Shown one piece after another: positions 1 to 7,622 of a stretch of DNA of 21,301 bases. Origin of the DNA: a virus. Location of the stretch: the IMG/VR virus record IMGVR_UViG_3300025138_000453, positions 1 through 21,301 of that record; one strand, written 5' to 3'. The notes beneath the pieces are model-generated. The model saw only the letters and a list, made by a program, of their open reading frames with translations, ran no database searches and was not told the origin of the DNA. Both the position numbers and the translations under genes were made by a program. Position 1 is the stretch's first letter, and every line of letters begins with the position of its first letter.

Positions 1-285
1 CCCACAGCTAGCGACTGCGTTGGGATTTATTACTTTAAGATAACTTCCACCTAATTCATTAACATAATCAACTGTACATCCTAATACAAACATTTCTGCT
101 ATAGGATCTACAACTAATATATTATCAATTGGTTCACTCCATTTAACATCAGGCCATTTTGATTTGTAGTCCCACACATATGCAAATCCACTACATCCTC
201 CACCTTTGACTCCTAAGGTTACATAGTCACCAGATTTAGTTACTGATTTAAGATATACGCTAGCGCGTTCTGTTATTTGAATCAT
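1..285 (-). CDS. iscA: A-type iron-sulfur cluster carrier, IscA/HesB family (3' end beyond window)
   Basis: I translated this frame by hand. It begins MIQITERASVYLKS and stays open to the window edge, giving 95 residues without a stop. Residues 28-34 read GGGCSGF with Cys31, and the last visible residues read NPNAVASCG with Cys94. These are two of the three cysteines of the A-type carrier family, and the third (of the CGCG motif) would lie just past the edge. The LGCTVDYV segment before a Gly-rich turn also fits. Family members bind and pass on Fe-S clusters or iron in the cytoplasm. The ATG overlaps the upstream stop as ATGA, so translation is probably coupled. In a phage this would be an auxiliary metabolic gene, perhaps maturing a host or phage Fe-S enzyme; that role is inference. 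Truncated here by the window, not visibly broken. Confidence 0.9.
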   Translation of the reverse strand, partial: MIQITERASVYLKSVTKSGDYVTLGVKGGGCSGFAYVWDYKSKWPDVKWSEPIDNILVVDPIAEMFVLGCTVDYVNELGGSYLKVINPNAVASCG

Positions 286-512
286 GATGGTAAAAATATA
301 TTTGTTATTGCTGCTCCAACTATCAAAGCAGTTATAATCCACATTTTATTTTCAATAGATATCATTTTGTCTTGGATCTCACCAAACTTTTCATTGATTC
401 TATCTAATCTCAATGCGCATTCAGCTTCGTGTATTCTTATCTGTTCTAATACTTGAAGTGTAGACAATCTCTGTGACGTTTTTGTTGTTTGTGTAAGTTT
501 AGTTACAGCCAT
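282..512 (-). CDS. Small coiled-coil protein with C-terminal membrane segment
   Basis: This is a 76-residue protein starting MAVTKLTQ. I chose the ATG at 512 over an in-frame ATG at 524, because it forms a TAATG overlap with the upstream stop and has AGGTGG about seven bases before it. Residues from about 25 to 55 (the HEAECALRLDRI region) are charged and heptad-like. They are followed by a hydrophobic segment, WIITALIVGAAITNIFL, ending the protein. Coiled coil plus C-terminal anchor with an HE-x-ECALR motif is a layout I associate with small phage proteins of unknown function. It resembles XhlA-type haemolysin or holin-accessory proteins in form only. A membrane location is likely; a lysis role is speculative. 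It lies in a run of short coupled genes ending in the IscA-like gene. Confidence 0.7.
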   Translation of the reverse strand: MAVTKLTQTTKTSQRLSTLQVLEQIRIHEAECALRLDRINEKFGEIQDKMISIENKMWIITALIVGAAITNIFLPS

Positions 513-988
513 TAGCAATTCCACCTAGCTCTAGCTGCTTTACCTCGCTCACCATTCCAACTTTTTGATCTAGCACAAAAAGATTTTCTTCTTCCTGCTG
601 CTTTACTTCCTTTTTTTAACTTTGATGGAGGTGTTGTAACAGCTGTTTTTAAATCACCACCTGTACGATTATTGTATTTTGCTACACCTTGTGGAGTCAT
701 TCCAGCACCACTATCTGTACTTCTTTTGTCACCTGACTTCTGTGACATACCATCCATATCTTCTTTGGTATCTGTAGGTTTATTTTCTGTATCTTTTTTA
801 ACAGGAGTACTCAAATTCTTTCTTCTCATAAATTTGCTTACACCTTTTGGTCCATCAACAGGTACTTTTAAATTTGGAAGTTTGTCATCAGTCTTCATAA
901 CCATTTCATCTAAAACAATCATACCATGACGATTAAATTTATAACCGTCAGGACATTCATCTATTTTAAAATATTTAAATACAGACAT
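512..988 (-). CDS. Conserved phage hypothetical protein, basic C-terminal Cys motif
   Basis: This 158-residue protein has three parts. The N-terminal part (about 1-50) is mixed and contains CPDGYKFNRHGMIVLDEMV. A low-complexity middle is rich in Lys, Thr and Ser. The strongly basic tail contains GRRKSFCARSKSW and ends ARARWNC. The GRRKSFCAR...WNC signature recurs in many marine phage proteins of unknown function (DUF6321-like, from memory). The two tail cysteines may bind metal or form a disulfide, which is inference. Only four bases separate it from the upstream stop and I see no strong Shine-Dalgarno sequence, so re-initiation is likely. Its stop overlaps the next start. I cannot assign a function; DNA or RNA binding through the basic tail is one possibility. 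Confidence 0.7.
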   Translation of the reverse strand: MSVFKYFKIDECPDGYKFNRHGMIVLDEMVMKTDDKLPNLKVPVDGPKGVSKFMRRKNLSTPVKKDTENKPTDTKEDMDGMSQKSGDKRSTDSGAGMTPQGVAKYNNRTGGDLKTAVTTPPSKLKKGSKAAGRRKSFCARSKSWNGERGKAARARWNC

Positions 989-992
989 TTTT

Positions 993-2192
993 TTATTGAG
1001 ATCTTTTCATGTCAGCTGCAGAAGGTCTATCAGCGTCTCCAACTTCAGCTGGTTCGCCTCCTCTTTTTTTCTTTTGTGCAATGTTATACCACAAACCTTT
1101 CTTAGCTACTTTACCATCTTTGGTTACATGTGTTCCTTTTGCTTCTTCAACTTTAACATTAGTTTTAATTATTAAATTAGTCATCATGTTAGCCATCTGT
1201 TCAGCATAAGTTTCTTTTTTAGAAACATAACTACCAGTTTTATCAATCAATTTTATTTCTTCTTTATTGAAAGGTTTATAATTATCAGGATTGGATTGTT
1301 TAACTGCACCAACTTTTCTAACCATTTTCATATCACTTTTTGTAATTTTTTTATCTTTATTGTGATCTAATTTGTGTTGATCCCCAACTAATGCTTCTGA
1401 TTTAGTTTCAGGCTTTTGTCTTTCAGGATATTTTTCTCTTGTCTTTGGATCAACTTCATCTTTATGGCCTTTTGGAACAGCGTAACTTACTCCAGTTGGA
1501 CCATACGCCTTACCTTCTTTAGCAATCTCAGGCTTTGCAGGTTTAGCTGATGACATGTCATATCCAGTACCACCACATGGTTTACATGTACTACCAGTTT
1601 CTGTTTTACCATTATCACATTGTTGACAAACTTTTGATCCTGTACCTTCTTCATAAGAAATTATTTCTTCAGTTTTAAGAGATGACATATGTTTAGTTGG
1701 TAAGTGATGCTCTTCATCTCCATTACTATAAACATGATTGTCTTTACCGTGATATGGATTATCTTTTTCCATACTAAATCCACGGACTCTTTTACCTTTG
1801 TTCATGTTATGAACTTCTTTATGACTAAACTTTTGTTTATATCCTGAATTGTCAAAATGTACATGTGTATCTGTAATTTTAGCAGTTCCAGATTCTGTTT
1901 CATGTGAAGTATCTTCACTTACGTGAGACATAAAGTTTTTATGTGATTGTTGTGCATGATTTTGAATACTTAATTTATTATCTCTTGTAGCTGTTGTATG
2001 CTTATGTAGAAATTTTTGTGCATGAGCTCTAGATACATTGTGTGTTTTACCATCATGGAAAGTAATATCTTTACTACCCATGTTCACAGCTTTCCTAGCT
2101 TGCATTACTACATTTCGATCAGGCTTATCTCTTTCGTCTTCTTCTTCAGCTCTTTCGAATATTTCTTCTATAAAATCTGTAAATGTTTTCAT
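993..2192 (-). CDS. His-rich virion-type protein with DnaJ-like Cys4 motif and EF-hand-like loop
   Basis: This 399-residue hydrophilic protein starts MKTFTDFIEEIFERAEEED, an N-terminus typical of small T4-like phage core or head proteins. Residues 45-170 are unusually rich in histidine. Residues 189-209 contain CQQC and CKPCGGTGY (Cys189, 192, 203, 206), the pattern of a DnaJ-type zinc-binding unit. Residues 276-287 read DHNKDKKITKSD, close to an EF-hand calcium loop. The tail has GLWYNIAQKKKRGG and ADRPSAADMKRSQ, a recurrent ending in marine phage proteins as I recall them. The start has AGAGG at good spacing. There is no signal peptide or membrane segment. A structural or assembly role fits the location, but no function can be assigned. 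Zinc and calcium binding are inferred from residue spacing. Confidence 0.72.
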   Translation of the reverse strand: MKTFTDFIEEIFERAEEEDERDKPDRNVVMQARKAVNMGSKDITFHDGKTHNVSRAHAQKFLHKHTTATRDNKLSIQNHAQQSHKNFMSHVSEDTSHETESGTAKITDTHVHFDNSGYKQKFSHKEVHNMNKGKRVRGFSMEKDNPYHGKDNHVYSNGDEEHHLPTKHMSSLKTEEIISYEEGTGSKVCQQCDNGKTETGSTCKPCGGTGYDMSSAKPAKPEIAKEGKAYGPTGVSYAVPKGHKDEVDPKTREKYPERQKPETKSEALVGDQHKLDHNKDKKITKSDMKMVRKVGAVKQSNPDNYKPFNKEEIKLIDKTGSYVSKKETYAEQMANMMTNLIIKTNVKVEEAKGTHVTKDGKVAKKGLWYNIAQKKKRGGEPAEVGDADRPSAADMKRSQ

Positions 2193-2223
2193 AACGTACC
2201 TCTTAATATATATAGTTTATTTA

Positions 2224-2805
2224 TTAAATCTTATCATTGTTAGCTTGACCATTTGTATATGTTTCACATTCAAAATACATATATCTAAAACTAACACTTC
2301 CAACTAATGGTTCAACATCTAAAGTTTTTGAATCATATGTAGGCCCACCAACACCAATTGGAAATGCATCTTTAAATTTCCAACTTATTAATGCTTTGTT
2401 GCCAGCATCTGTACCAAATAATTCAATATTTGAGAAAAATTTAGCGTGTGCAGGTTGTCTTCTTGGTATACTGTTTTGATAATTTGTAGCCTGATCTCCT
2501 GTTTCAGGAGCAGTGATTCCTTTTATCCATCTTATAATTTCTCTATAAGTTTTGAATTCTTTATCAATAACATAATTTATTTCTAACGTACCATAATCTA
2601 AACCATCCCCTGGAATATAAACTCTTCCTGGGTTAAGAGAGTTTGGTAATATACTTTCACCAGCAACTAAAGTAGGTATAGTAAAATCTTGTATTGTAAA
2701 TACTAACTTTGGTAATCTTTCAGCAGTTAAGAAAAAGTTTTGAGGTGGAGTAAAGTTCAACTCAACTTGATTGTTTATTGCTACTTCTGAATAAGTATTT
2801 GCCAT
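2224..2805 (-). CDS. Tail tube-fold structural protein (gp19/gp54-like)
   Basis: This 193-residue protein begins MANTYSEVAINNQVELNF. It contains LPKLVFTIQDFTIPTL (about 29-45), then IPGDGLDYGTLEINYVIDKEF (about 64-85) and YREIIRWIKGI. That order (a strand, then PGD-x-L-x-Y-x-L, then VDE/VDK followed by a W-x-x-G helix) matches tail tube and tube-initiator proteins of T4-like phages. A tube-like or baseplate-tube-junction role is therefore likely. It is shorter than T4 gp54 or gp48 and closer to gp19, which is already present at 11499-12059, so this is probably a distinct tube-related protein. The start has no clear Shine-Dalgarno sequence but lies six bases after the 40-residue gene, suggesting coupled translation. 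Alternatives are gp3-like tail completion or another baseplate protein. Confidence 0.7.
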   Translation of the reverse strand: MANTYSEVAINNQVELNFTPPQNFFLTAERLPKLVFTIQDFTIPTLVAGESILPNSLNPGRVYIPGDGLDYGTLEINYVIDKEFKTYREIIRWIKGITAPETGDQATNYQNSIPRRQPAHAKFFSNIELFGTDAGNKALISWKFKDAFPIGVGGPTYDSKTLDVEPLVGSVSFRYMYFECETYTNGQANNDKI

Positions 2806-2811
2806 AATAAT

Positions 2812-2934
2812 TTATTTTTTAAAATTTGTTAGTTTATTCATTAGCCACGATTGAATCATAATAGCCCAACCAGGCTGTGGTAAATTCCATCCTATGAATG
2901 CACCAATTAATATCCACATTCCTATGTCTATCAT
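2812..2934 (-). CDS. 40-residue hydrophobic protein, very short gene
   Basis: Hand translation gives 40 residues starting MIDIGMWILIGAFIGWNLPQ and ending with KLTNFKK before TAA. Support for a real gene comes from AAAGGAG about six bases before the ATG, an exact TATAAATA box just upstream, and a hairpin terminator behind that box. Residues 4-18 are a hydrophobic, membrane-like stretch, followed by the GWNLPQPGW motif and a short amphipathic basic tail. I recall similar tiny GWN-x-PQP proteins downstream of capsid genes in marine T4-like phages, with no known function. It is first in a late transcription unit and six bases ahead of the tube-fold gene, which lacks its own strong ribosome site, so it may also act as a coupling leader. 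Confidence 0.78.
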   Translation of the reverse strand: MIDIGMWILIGAFIGWNLPQPGWAIMIQSWLMNKLTNFKK

Positions 2935-2951
2935 TTGAATCTCCTTTAGTA

Positions 2952-2959
2952 TATTTATA
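2952..2959 (-). promoter_or_regulatory. T4-type late promoter before the 40-residue gene
   Basis: Exact TATAAATA on the minus strand, 17 bases before the ATG at 2934 and directly downstream of the gp23 terminator. It matches the octamer recognised in T4 by the gp55-sigma late polymerase. The short leader would leave just enough room for AAAGGAG. Confidence 0.75.
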
Positions 2960-2961
2960 AC

Positions 2962-2991
2962 AAAAAAGGGAGGCTAAACCTCCCTTTTTTT
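2962..2991 (-). terminator. Rho-independent terminator after gp23
   Basis: The arms AAAAAAGGGAGG and CCTCCCTTTTTT enclose a five-base loop, giving a 12-bp stem followed by T residues. The arrangement is symmetric and could work in both directions. On the minus strand it lies 18 bases after the gp23 stop, so it should end the capsid transcript. Confidence 0.9.
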
Positions 2992-3009
2992 AAGATAATT
3001 TAATAACTC

Positions 3010-4494
3010 TTATACGTTATCTACAGCAAATTTTCTGTAGTAAACATTTGAATGAGGAGCTACTAATCCTTTTGATTGGATTGCTGCCGCACCAGCTGCA
3101 AATGGATTTGAAACCATTCCATATCGAGTTTTAAATCCGATTTTTGGTTGGAATGTCTCTTGAGCAACTGCTCTAACCATTTGTAATGGAACGTAAGGAC
3201 AATAGAACATACCTGCATCCATATTGTTTGTACCTTTATATCCAACAACGATGTAGTCACCTGATGTTGCATACGGGTCAATATAAACCTTAGTTCTATT
3301 ATTCAATGTACCAGCAAATACTCCAGATGTAACATCTACATCTAAGTTATCTTGGATACTTGATGAGTAGTCTAAAAGACCAGCCATAGTTAAGCCTGAA
3401 GCTACGTTAGCTGAACATAACATAAAGTTACCTTTACCTCTTCTAGTTTCAAAAGCAATATTATTACTTTCTTTTTCTATCTGAAGCATAAGACCTTTTT
3501 GTCTTTCAACTGACCATCTACCTTGACCATCTGCAATTAGATCAAATCTACCTGCATTTGTAAGTCCTGTAGCACCTCTTTTGGCTTGAGAAATGATAGT
3601 GTACACAACTTCTCTATTGATCTCAGCTAAGATTTCTGTAGATAAAATGTTGGACAATTCTGCCTCAGCATCTAATCCATGTACAGCTCTTAGATCTTGA
3701 ACCAATTCCATGGTGTATTCACTCTTAAGAGCTCTTGTCTTAGCTTCGACAGCAGTTCTTTCGATTGTGAATGACATTTCACGGAAGTTATCACCTTCAC
3801 CTTCTCTGGTAGTCATACCATAAGAAGAAGTACCTTCTGCAGCAACTTTAGCTGAACCGCCTGCTAATGCAGGGTTGGCGCCACTTGCTGTGCCAAAAGG
3901 ATTATTTACAGGTGTTACAGAATTATCTGTATATGTATCTGATTCTGCAGCAGTAGAACCAGAGTTGGCAGCTCTTGAAGGATTGAAAGGATTACCAGAG
4001 GTATCTTCGTTCGTTCCATCTTTATGAGTACCAGGAGCACCTGCATTGAAAGCAGTACCTGAGAAGTTAGGGAATACTTCATTGTAGAAAGCTTCTAAGC
4101 CTTCTTCACCAAGTCCATTAACTTCATTATTATTATTATATCTAGCACGTAAGGCAAAAATTAAGCCTGTTGGAGCTGACATTGCTTGCACACCACAAAG
4201 ATCAAAAGCCATCATTTGTGGCATTGCTCTTCTAACTAGTGATATGATAATCGGATCGTAACCTGCACGACCGGTTGCATTTATACTTGCATTATCGCCG
4301 GCACCTGAAAAGGCACCTCCGAAGGCTGCACCAGATACACTTGATTCCTGAATCTGAGTTTCTTCATGAAGAGCTTTCTCAGTATTCTCGAGAACTTGAG
4401 CTACAACGGCCTTTTTGTCTCGTTCTTTTATTTCAGGTAAATCGTCGTGATTAATTACTGGAGCCCATTTTTCTGTGAGAACATCAAAAGACAT
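3010..4494 (-). CDS. gp23: Major capsid protein (T4 gp23-like)
   Basis: This 494-residue protein builds the icosahedral head shell (HK97 fold in this family). Recognisable segments are TEKWAPVINHDDLPEI near the start and RAGYDPIIISLVRRAMPQMMAFDLCGVQAMSAPTG at about residues 78-112. A long flexible insertion rich in Asn, Thr, Ser and Gly follows (about 140-215), and the end reads YYRKFAVDNV. T4 gp23 is 521 residues, so the length is normal. IQE at residues 48-50 fits the gp21 cleavage consensus (hydrophobic-x-Glu) and would release an N-terminal propeptide, leaving a mature protein starting SSVSGAAFGG; this is inferred. The start is preceded by AAAGGAG. It follows gp21 and gp22 as in T4. A strong terminator follows it, as expected for the most abundant virion protein. 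Confidence 0.97.
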   Translation of the reverse strand: MSFDVLTEKWAPVINHDDLPEIKERDKKAVVAQVLENTEKALHEETQIQESSVSGAAFGGAFSGAGDNASINATGRAGYDPIIISLVRRAMPQMMAFDLCGVQAMSAPTGLIFALRARYNNNNEVNGLGEEGLEAFYNEVFPNFSGTAFNAGAPGTHKDGTNEDTSGNPFNPSRAANSGSTAAESDTYTDNSVTPVNNPFGTASGANPALAGGSAKVAAEGTSSYGMTTREGEGDNFREMSFTIERTAVEAKTRALKSEYTMELVQDLRAVHGLDAEAELSNILSTEILAEINREVVYTIISQAKRGATGLTNAGRFDLIADGQGRWSVERQKGLMLQIEKESNNIAFETRRGKGNFMLCSANVASGLTMAGLLDYSSSIQDNLDVDVTSGVFAGTLNNRTKVYIDPYATSGDYIVVGYKGTNNMDAGMFYCPYVPLQMVRAVAQETFQPKIGFKTRYGMVSNPFAAGAAAIQSKGLVAPHSNVYYRKFAVDNV

Positions 4495-4533
4495 ATCTCT
4501 TCTCCTTTATAAAAACGTTGATGTGATTTTTCT

Positions 4534-4541
4534 TATTCATA
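4534..4541 (-). promoter_or_regulatory. Possible late promoter of gp23 (one mismatch)
   Basis: TATGAATA on the minus strand, one base from the late octamer, in the gp22-gp23 gap and about 39 bases before the gp23 ATG. Position fits, but one mismatch in AT-rich DNA is weak evidence. Confidence 0.35.
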
Positions 4542-4558
4542 TTATATTTTTTTCTTAA

Positions 4559-6937
4559 TTATTTCTTTATAGTTTTTGTAAGGAACTGTGCGTATGCATT
4601 CACGGATGAGTCATCAGATTCTTCAGCAATTACTTCGTCAGTACCAATCACTTCTTCACTCAATGAGCCAAGAAGCTTCTTGCTTTCCTCACCTTCGTTA
4701 AAGTATACTTGTTTAAGATCCTCTAACTTAGTTTGGAATTCTATTGTATCTTCAGCTTCAACAGAACCAGATAATTTTTCTAATTTAATTTTCTGTGTCT
4801 CGGTTAAACCTTCAGCTACAGTTTCAACAATTGAATTCTTTTTCAATTCTAAAACTTCTTTTTGTAACTTCTCATTTAAAGTTGAATACTCTTCAGCTTG
4901 TTCTTTAAATGAATCTATTTGTTCTGTAATTTCATCTACAACAGAAATGTCGTCTTCAGGTATATCGATATAATTCTCTGCAAATAAATTTCTCATTCCT
5001 GTGATAAAATTTTCAGCTACTTCAGTTCTTAATGAATATTTAATCTCTAATTCATTTTCTTTTAACCATTCTTTAACAGCATAGTCAACGTACTCTTGAA
5101 CTTTTGCATTAAGAGCTTCTTTCTCTTCACTGATAGACTTTTCTGATTCTTCTCTCAATGTTTCTTTATACTGTTCAACTTTTTCATTGACAGCAGTTTC
5201 AAAAACTACAGCAGCTTTTCTTTTAAAGTCTTCATCTAGTTCTGATTCAATGTCATTACTTTGCTCTGTCTCTTCAGGCATTTTATTAACAATAGGATCA
5301 TTGGCTTGATCATGTGGACCTTTATTAGGTTCTGCAGCTGCAGAAGCTTTAGCCATTTTAGCTGGACCTTTAGGGTTAGCTGATGTTGGAGTTTCAATTG
5401 GGTCATTTGCTTGAGTATGTGGACCAGAAGCAACGTCACCACCTTTTGATTCAGCTTCACCTTTTGATGCTTTTTTATCATCAGAAGGTAGCTGCTTATC
5501 ATTAGAACCAGATTGTATAGAAGTATCTTGACCTTTAGCGTCACCTAATTTTTGCATAGGCTCACCTGCAGGTAAAGCTTCTTCAACTTTATCTTCGATT
5601 TCTTCTTTTTTAAATGAATTTTTTGCACCTTGATTACCAACTGGAACACCTGGTTTGAATCTAGCTGGAATCTTTGCACCCATTTTCACACCTGGAGACT
5701 TAGCAGGCATTCTGTCAAAAGCAGAACCAGGTTTTACTTTCTCACCTTCTTCAACTTTATCTTCGCCCATGCTTGTGTCTATGTTCTTCTTCATTGTTTC
5801 TTTCATTTTCTTTTTAGCTTTGGAAGGACCATGACTCATTTCATGAACAATGTTCATTCCTTCAACAGGAACTTCTTCTTCTATTCCATGTTCAAATTCT
5901 ACATCATACCATTCAATGTTACCTTCATCATCTGGCTTTGCATGTCTTCCAATAATAGGTTTGCCTTCACCCCACTCAGGATGTTCAACAACCACTGCAC
6001 ATAAATGATATTTTGACTCACAGATATGATCGTATTCTTCATCTGTCAATTCTCTACCATATTCTTCTTCAGCTTCTGCCTTTGTTGGTGTTTCCATAGC
6101 ATCTAAACTGATAGCCATATTCTTGATCTCTTCAGCGAATGTATTTTCTTCTGCTTCATCTAATTCACCTACTAATAAGTACCATTGGCTCTCATCTAAA
6201 TCTTTTATCTTATCCCATTCAAATGCACCTGTTGATTCTTTCAAGCTTAATTCTTCTGAATGAAGTACGTACATAGCATCTTCCCATGTAACTTCTTCTG
6301 AAGCCATTGATTTCTTTATTGCAGCTCTTCTTTTCATTAGATAATCATCTGACTTATCTTTATCGCCATCGTTATCTACATCGCCATCTTCTTTACCAAC
6401 TGCATCAAGTTTTTTTTCATCAACAGATTCATCATCTTCAGTAGCTGCTTGTTCGCTCATACCTGGATCATTAGATTGATCGTGTGGGCCTTTGTTAGCT
6501 TCTACTTCGCCGGAAGCTTGTGAAGGCTTTGCACTAATACCATCAATACTATTAGTATCACCTGCGTTGTCTGTAGACTGATCATGTGGACCTTTATCAG
6601 CCTCAATTTCAGAAGATGCAGCACTGGCTATCTTACCTTTGTTCATGTCACCTTCATCACCAGCATTTTCACCTGCTTGATCATGAGGTCCTTTATCAGC
6701 TTCAACTGAACTAGCTTCTTTACCACCTGATGGTTTTATTGTAGCTGTGTCAGCTGTTTTACCATCACTTGTTAAACTCTTAGCATTATCAGCATTCTGA
6801 TTAAATTCTTTTATATCTTCTTCTTTCATAGGCTTTTTCTCTTGAGGATTAATAACTGTATCTTTACTAGTCATTGCACCTCCTTTTGCCTTCTCATTAA
6901 GAAGATCATCAATTACGTTTATTAAATCTTTAGACAT
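4559..6937 (-). CDS. gp22: Prohead core scaffolding protein (gp22-like) with long N-terminal extension
   Basis: I chose the ATG at 6937 (792 residues), which lies eight bases after AAGGAG; an in-frame GTG at 6946 sits on that site. The last 225 residues are a helical scaffold domain with YVDYAVKEWLKENELEIKYS and VAENFITGMRNLFAENYIDI, which I recognise as gp22. Scaffold of this family fills the prohead core and is degraded by gp21 before packaging. T4 gp22 is only 269 residues, so about 565 residues are added here. From the ATG, the extension has acidic low complexity, GPHDQ motifs near residues 83, 116, 150 and 540, and GPHTQ near 505. It also has an EF-hand-like loop (about 186-197) and a compact region with EHPEWGEGKPIIGRH and WYDVEFEHGIEEEVP (about 312-368). 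Position between gp21 and gp23 agrees. What the extension does is unknown. Confidence 0.9.
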   Translation of the reverse strand: MSKDLINVIDDLLNEKAKGGAMTSKDTVINPQEKKPMKEEDIKEFNQNADNAKSLTSDGKTADTATIKPSGGKEASSVEADKGPHDQAGENAGDEGDMNKGKIASAASSEIEADKGPHDQSTDNAGDTNSIDGISAKPSQASGEVEANKGPHDQSNDPGMSEQAATEDDESVDEKKLDAVGKEDGDVDNDGDKDKSDDYLMKRRAAIKKSMASEEVTWEDAMYVLHSEELSLKESTGAFEWDKIKDLDESQWYLLVGELDEAEENTFAEEIKNMAISLDAMETPTKAEAEEEYGRELTDEEYDHICESKYHLCAVVVEHPEWGEGKPIIGRHAKPDDEGNIEWYDVEFEHGIEEEVPVEGMNIVHEMSHGPSKAKKKMKETMKKNIDTSMGEDKVEEGEKVKPGSAFDRMPAKSPGVKMGAKIPARFKPGVPVGNQGAKNSFKKEEIEDKVEEALPAGEPMQKLGDAKGQDTSIQSGSNDKQLPSDDKKASKGEAESKGGDVASGPHTQANDPIETPTSANPKGPAKMAKASAAAEPNKGPHDQANDPIVNKMPEETEQSNDIESELDEDFKRKAAVVFETAVNEKVEQYKETLREESEKSISEEKEALNAKVQEYVDYAVKEWLKENELEIKYSLRTEVAENFITGMRNLFAENYIDIPEDDISVVDEITEQIDSFKEQAEEYSTLNEKLQKEVLELKKNSIVETVAEGLTETQKIKLEKLSGSVEAEDTIEFQTKLEDLKQVYFNEGEESKKLLGSLSEEVIGTDEVIAEESDDSSVNAYAQFLTKTIKK
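6347..6382 (-). other. EF-hand-like loop in gp22 extension
   Basis: Encodes DVDNDGDKDKSD, with acidic residues at loop positions 1, 3, 5, 7, 9 and 12 and Gly at 6, followed by a basic helix YLMKRRAAIKKS. This is a candidate calcium-binding loop. Position 8 is Lys rather than hydrophobic, which weakens the match. Confidence 0.5.
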
Positions 6938-6962
6938 TGGGTCCACTCCTTATAGTCTCTTT

Positions 6963-6970
6963 TATTTATA
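6963..6970 (-). promoter_or_regulatory. T4-type late promoter before gp22
   Basis: Exact TATAAATA on the minus strand in the 37-base gp21-gp22 gap, with AAGGAG about 10 bases downstream and the ATG at 6937. It would allow scaffold synthesis independent of the upstream unit. Confidence 0.75.
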
Positions 6971-6974
6971 ATTC

Positions 6975-7622
6975 TTAAAGATCTCTTAAAAATTTATTAA
7001 ATAGTTTAAGTTTAACTTCATTTATTTTGTTCTTTTCAGCCATCAAAAGTTCTTTTCTAGCTTGTGCTAAATCTTTTTGTACAAACAAACCAGACTCAAA
7101 TATCCATTCAGCTTGTTCATAAACACCTTCGACAAATGAAGATTGTGCAGAGGGATCAAAAACGATGTCTGCCGCAGTAGTTAAAACGAAATCATTTTGT
7201 ACTTCATTGTAACCTTCTCTTGTTGGTTTGAGAGATCCTAAACCTCTAGAACTTACTCCAACCGTAACACCATCTTTGACTAAACTTTCTACAATTTTAC
7301 CACATGGTGTAGATAATATTTTTGCTTTACCTTTATAATATATGTCATCCTTAACTAAAGACTCTGTCAATATAGCAGCTCTTTCAGGATTAACTGTAGG
7401 TTCAGCTGGGTGATTTAACTCACCTAAAGATCTTTTCTTATCGATATATTCTTCAGTATATTTTCTCACAGCTTCGTCCATAACCATCTGAGGATATACT
7501 CTTCCATTTCTGTTTTGTTTTTCAGCCTGTAAGAAAGGACCAGAAATATACATCTTCTTGTCTTTACCTTCAGTAATAACTGTTATATCTTCTAATAATG
7601 TTGGTTCAGCTATAAGTTTCAT
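6975..7622 (-). CDS. gp21: Prohead core protease (T4 gp21-like)
   Basis: This 215-residue protein is the maturation serine protease, which in this family cleaves scaffold and capsid proteins after hydrophobic-x-Glu sites inside the prohead. Visible motifs are SGPFLQAEKQNRNGRVYP (about 27-44), GELNHP with the probable catalytic His71, and VGVSSRGLGSL with the probable catalytic Ser124 or Ser125. Asp153 or Asp156 in TAADIVFDPSA may complete the active site. The length is close to T4 gp21 (212 residues). The start overlaps the upstream stop as ATGA, with AGAGGA before it. It is followed by gp22 and gp23, the T4 order. The enzyme probably auto-cleaves, but I did not assign a site. Confidence 0.95.
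   Translation of the reverse strand: MKLIAEPTLLEDITVITEGKDKKMYISGPFLQAEKQNRNGRVYPQMVMDEAVRKYTEEYIDKKRSLGELNHPAEPTVNPERAAILTESLVKDDIYYKGKAKILSTPCGKIVESLVKDGVTVGVSSRGLGSLKPTREGYNEVQNDFVLTTAADIVFDPSAQSSFVEGVYEQAEWIFESGLFVQKDLAQARKELLMAEKNKINEVKLKLFNKFLRDL

Noticed and set aside
2218-2225. AATAAATA before the His-rich gene
   Set aside because: One mismatch at the first base and overlap with the previous stop; too weak to list as a promoter.
5630-6004. Plus-strand open frame of 124 codons opposite gp22
   Set aside because: Phe/His/Trp-rich translation typical of the antisense of acidic code; the gp22 frame explains the region.
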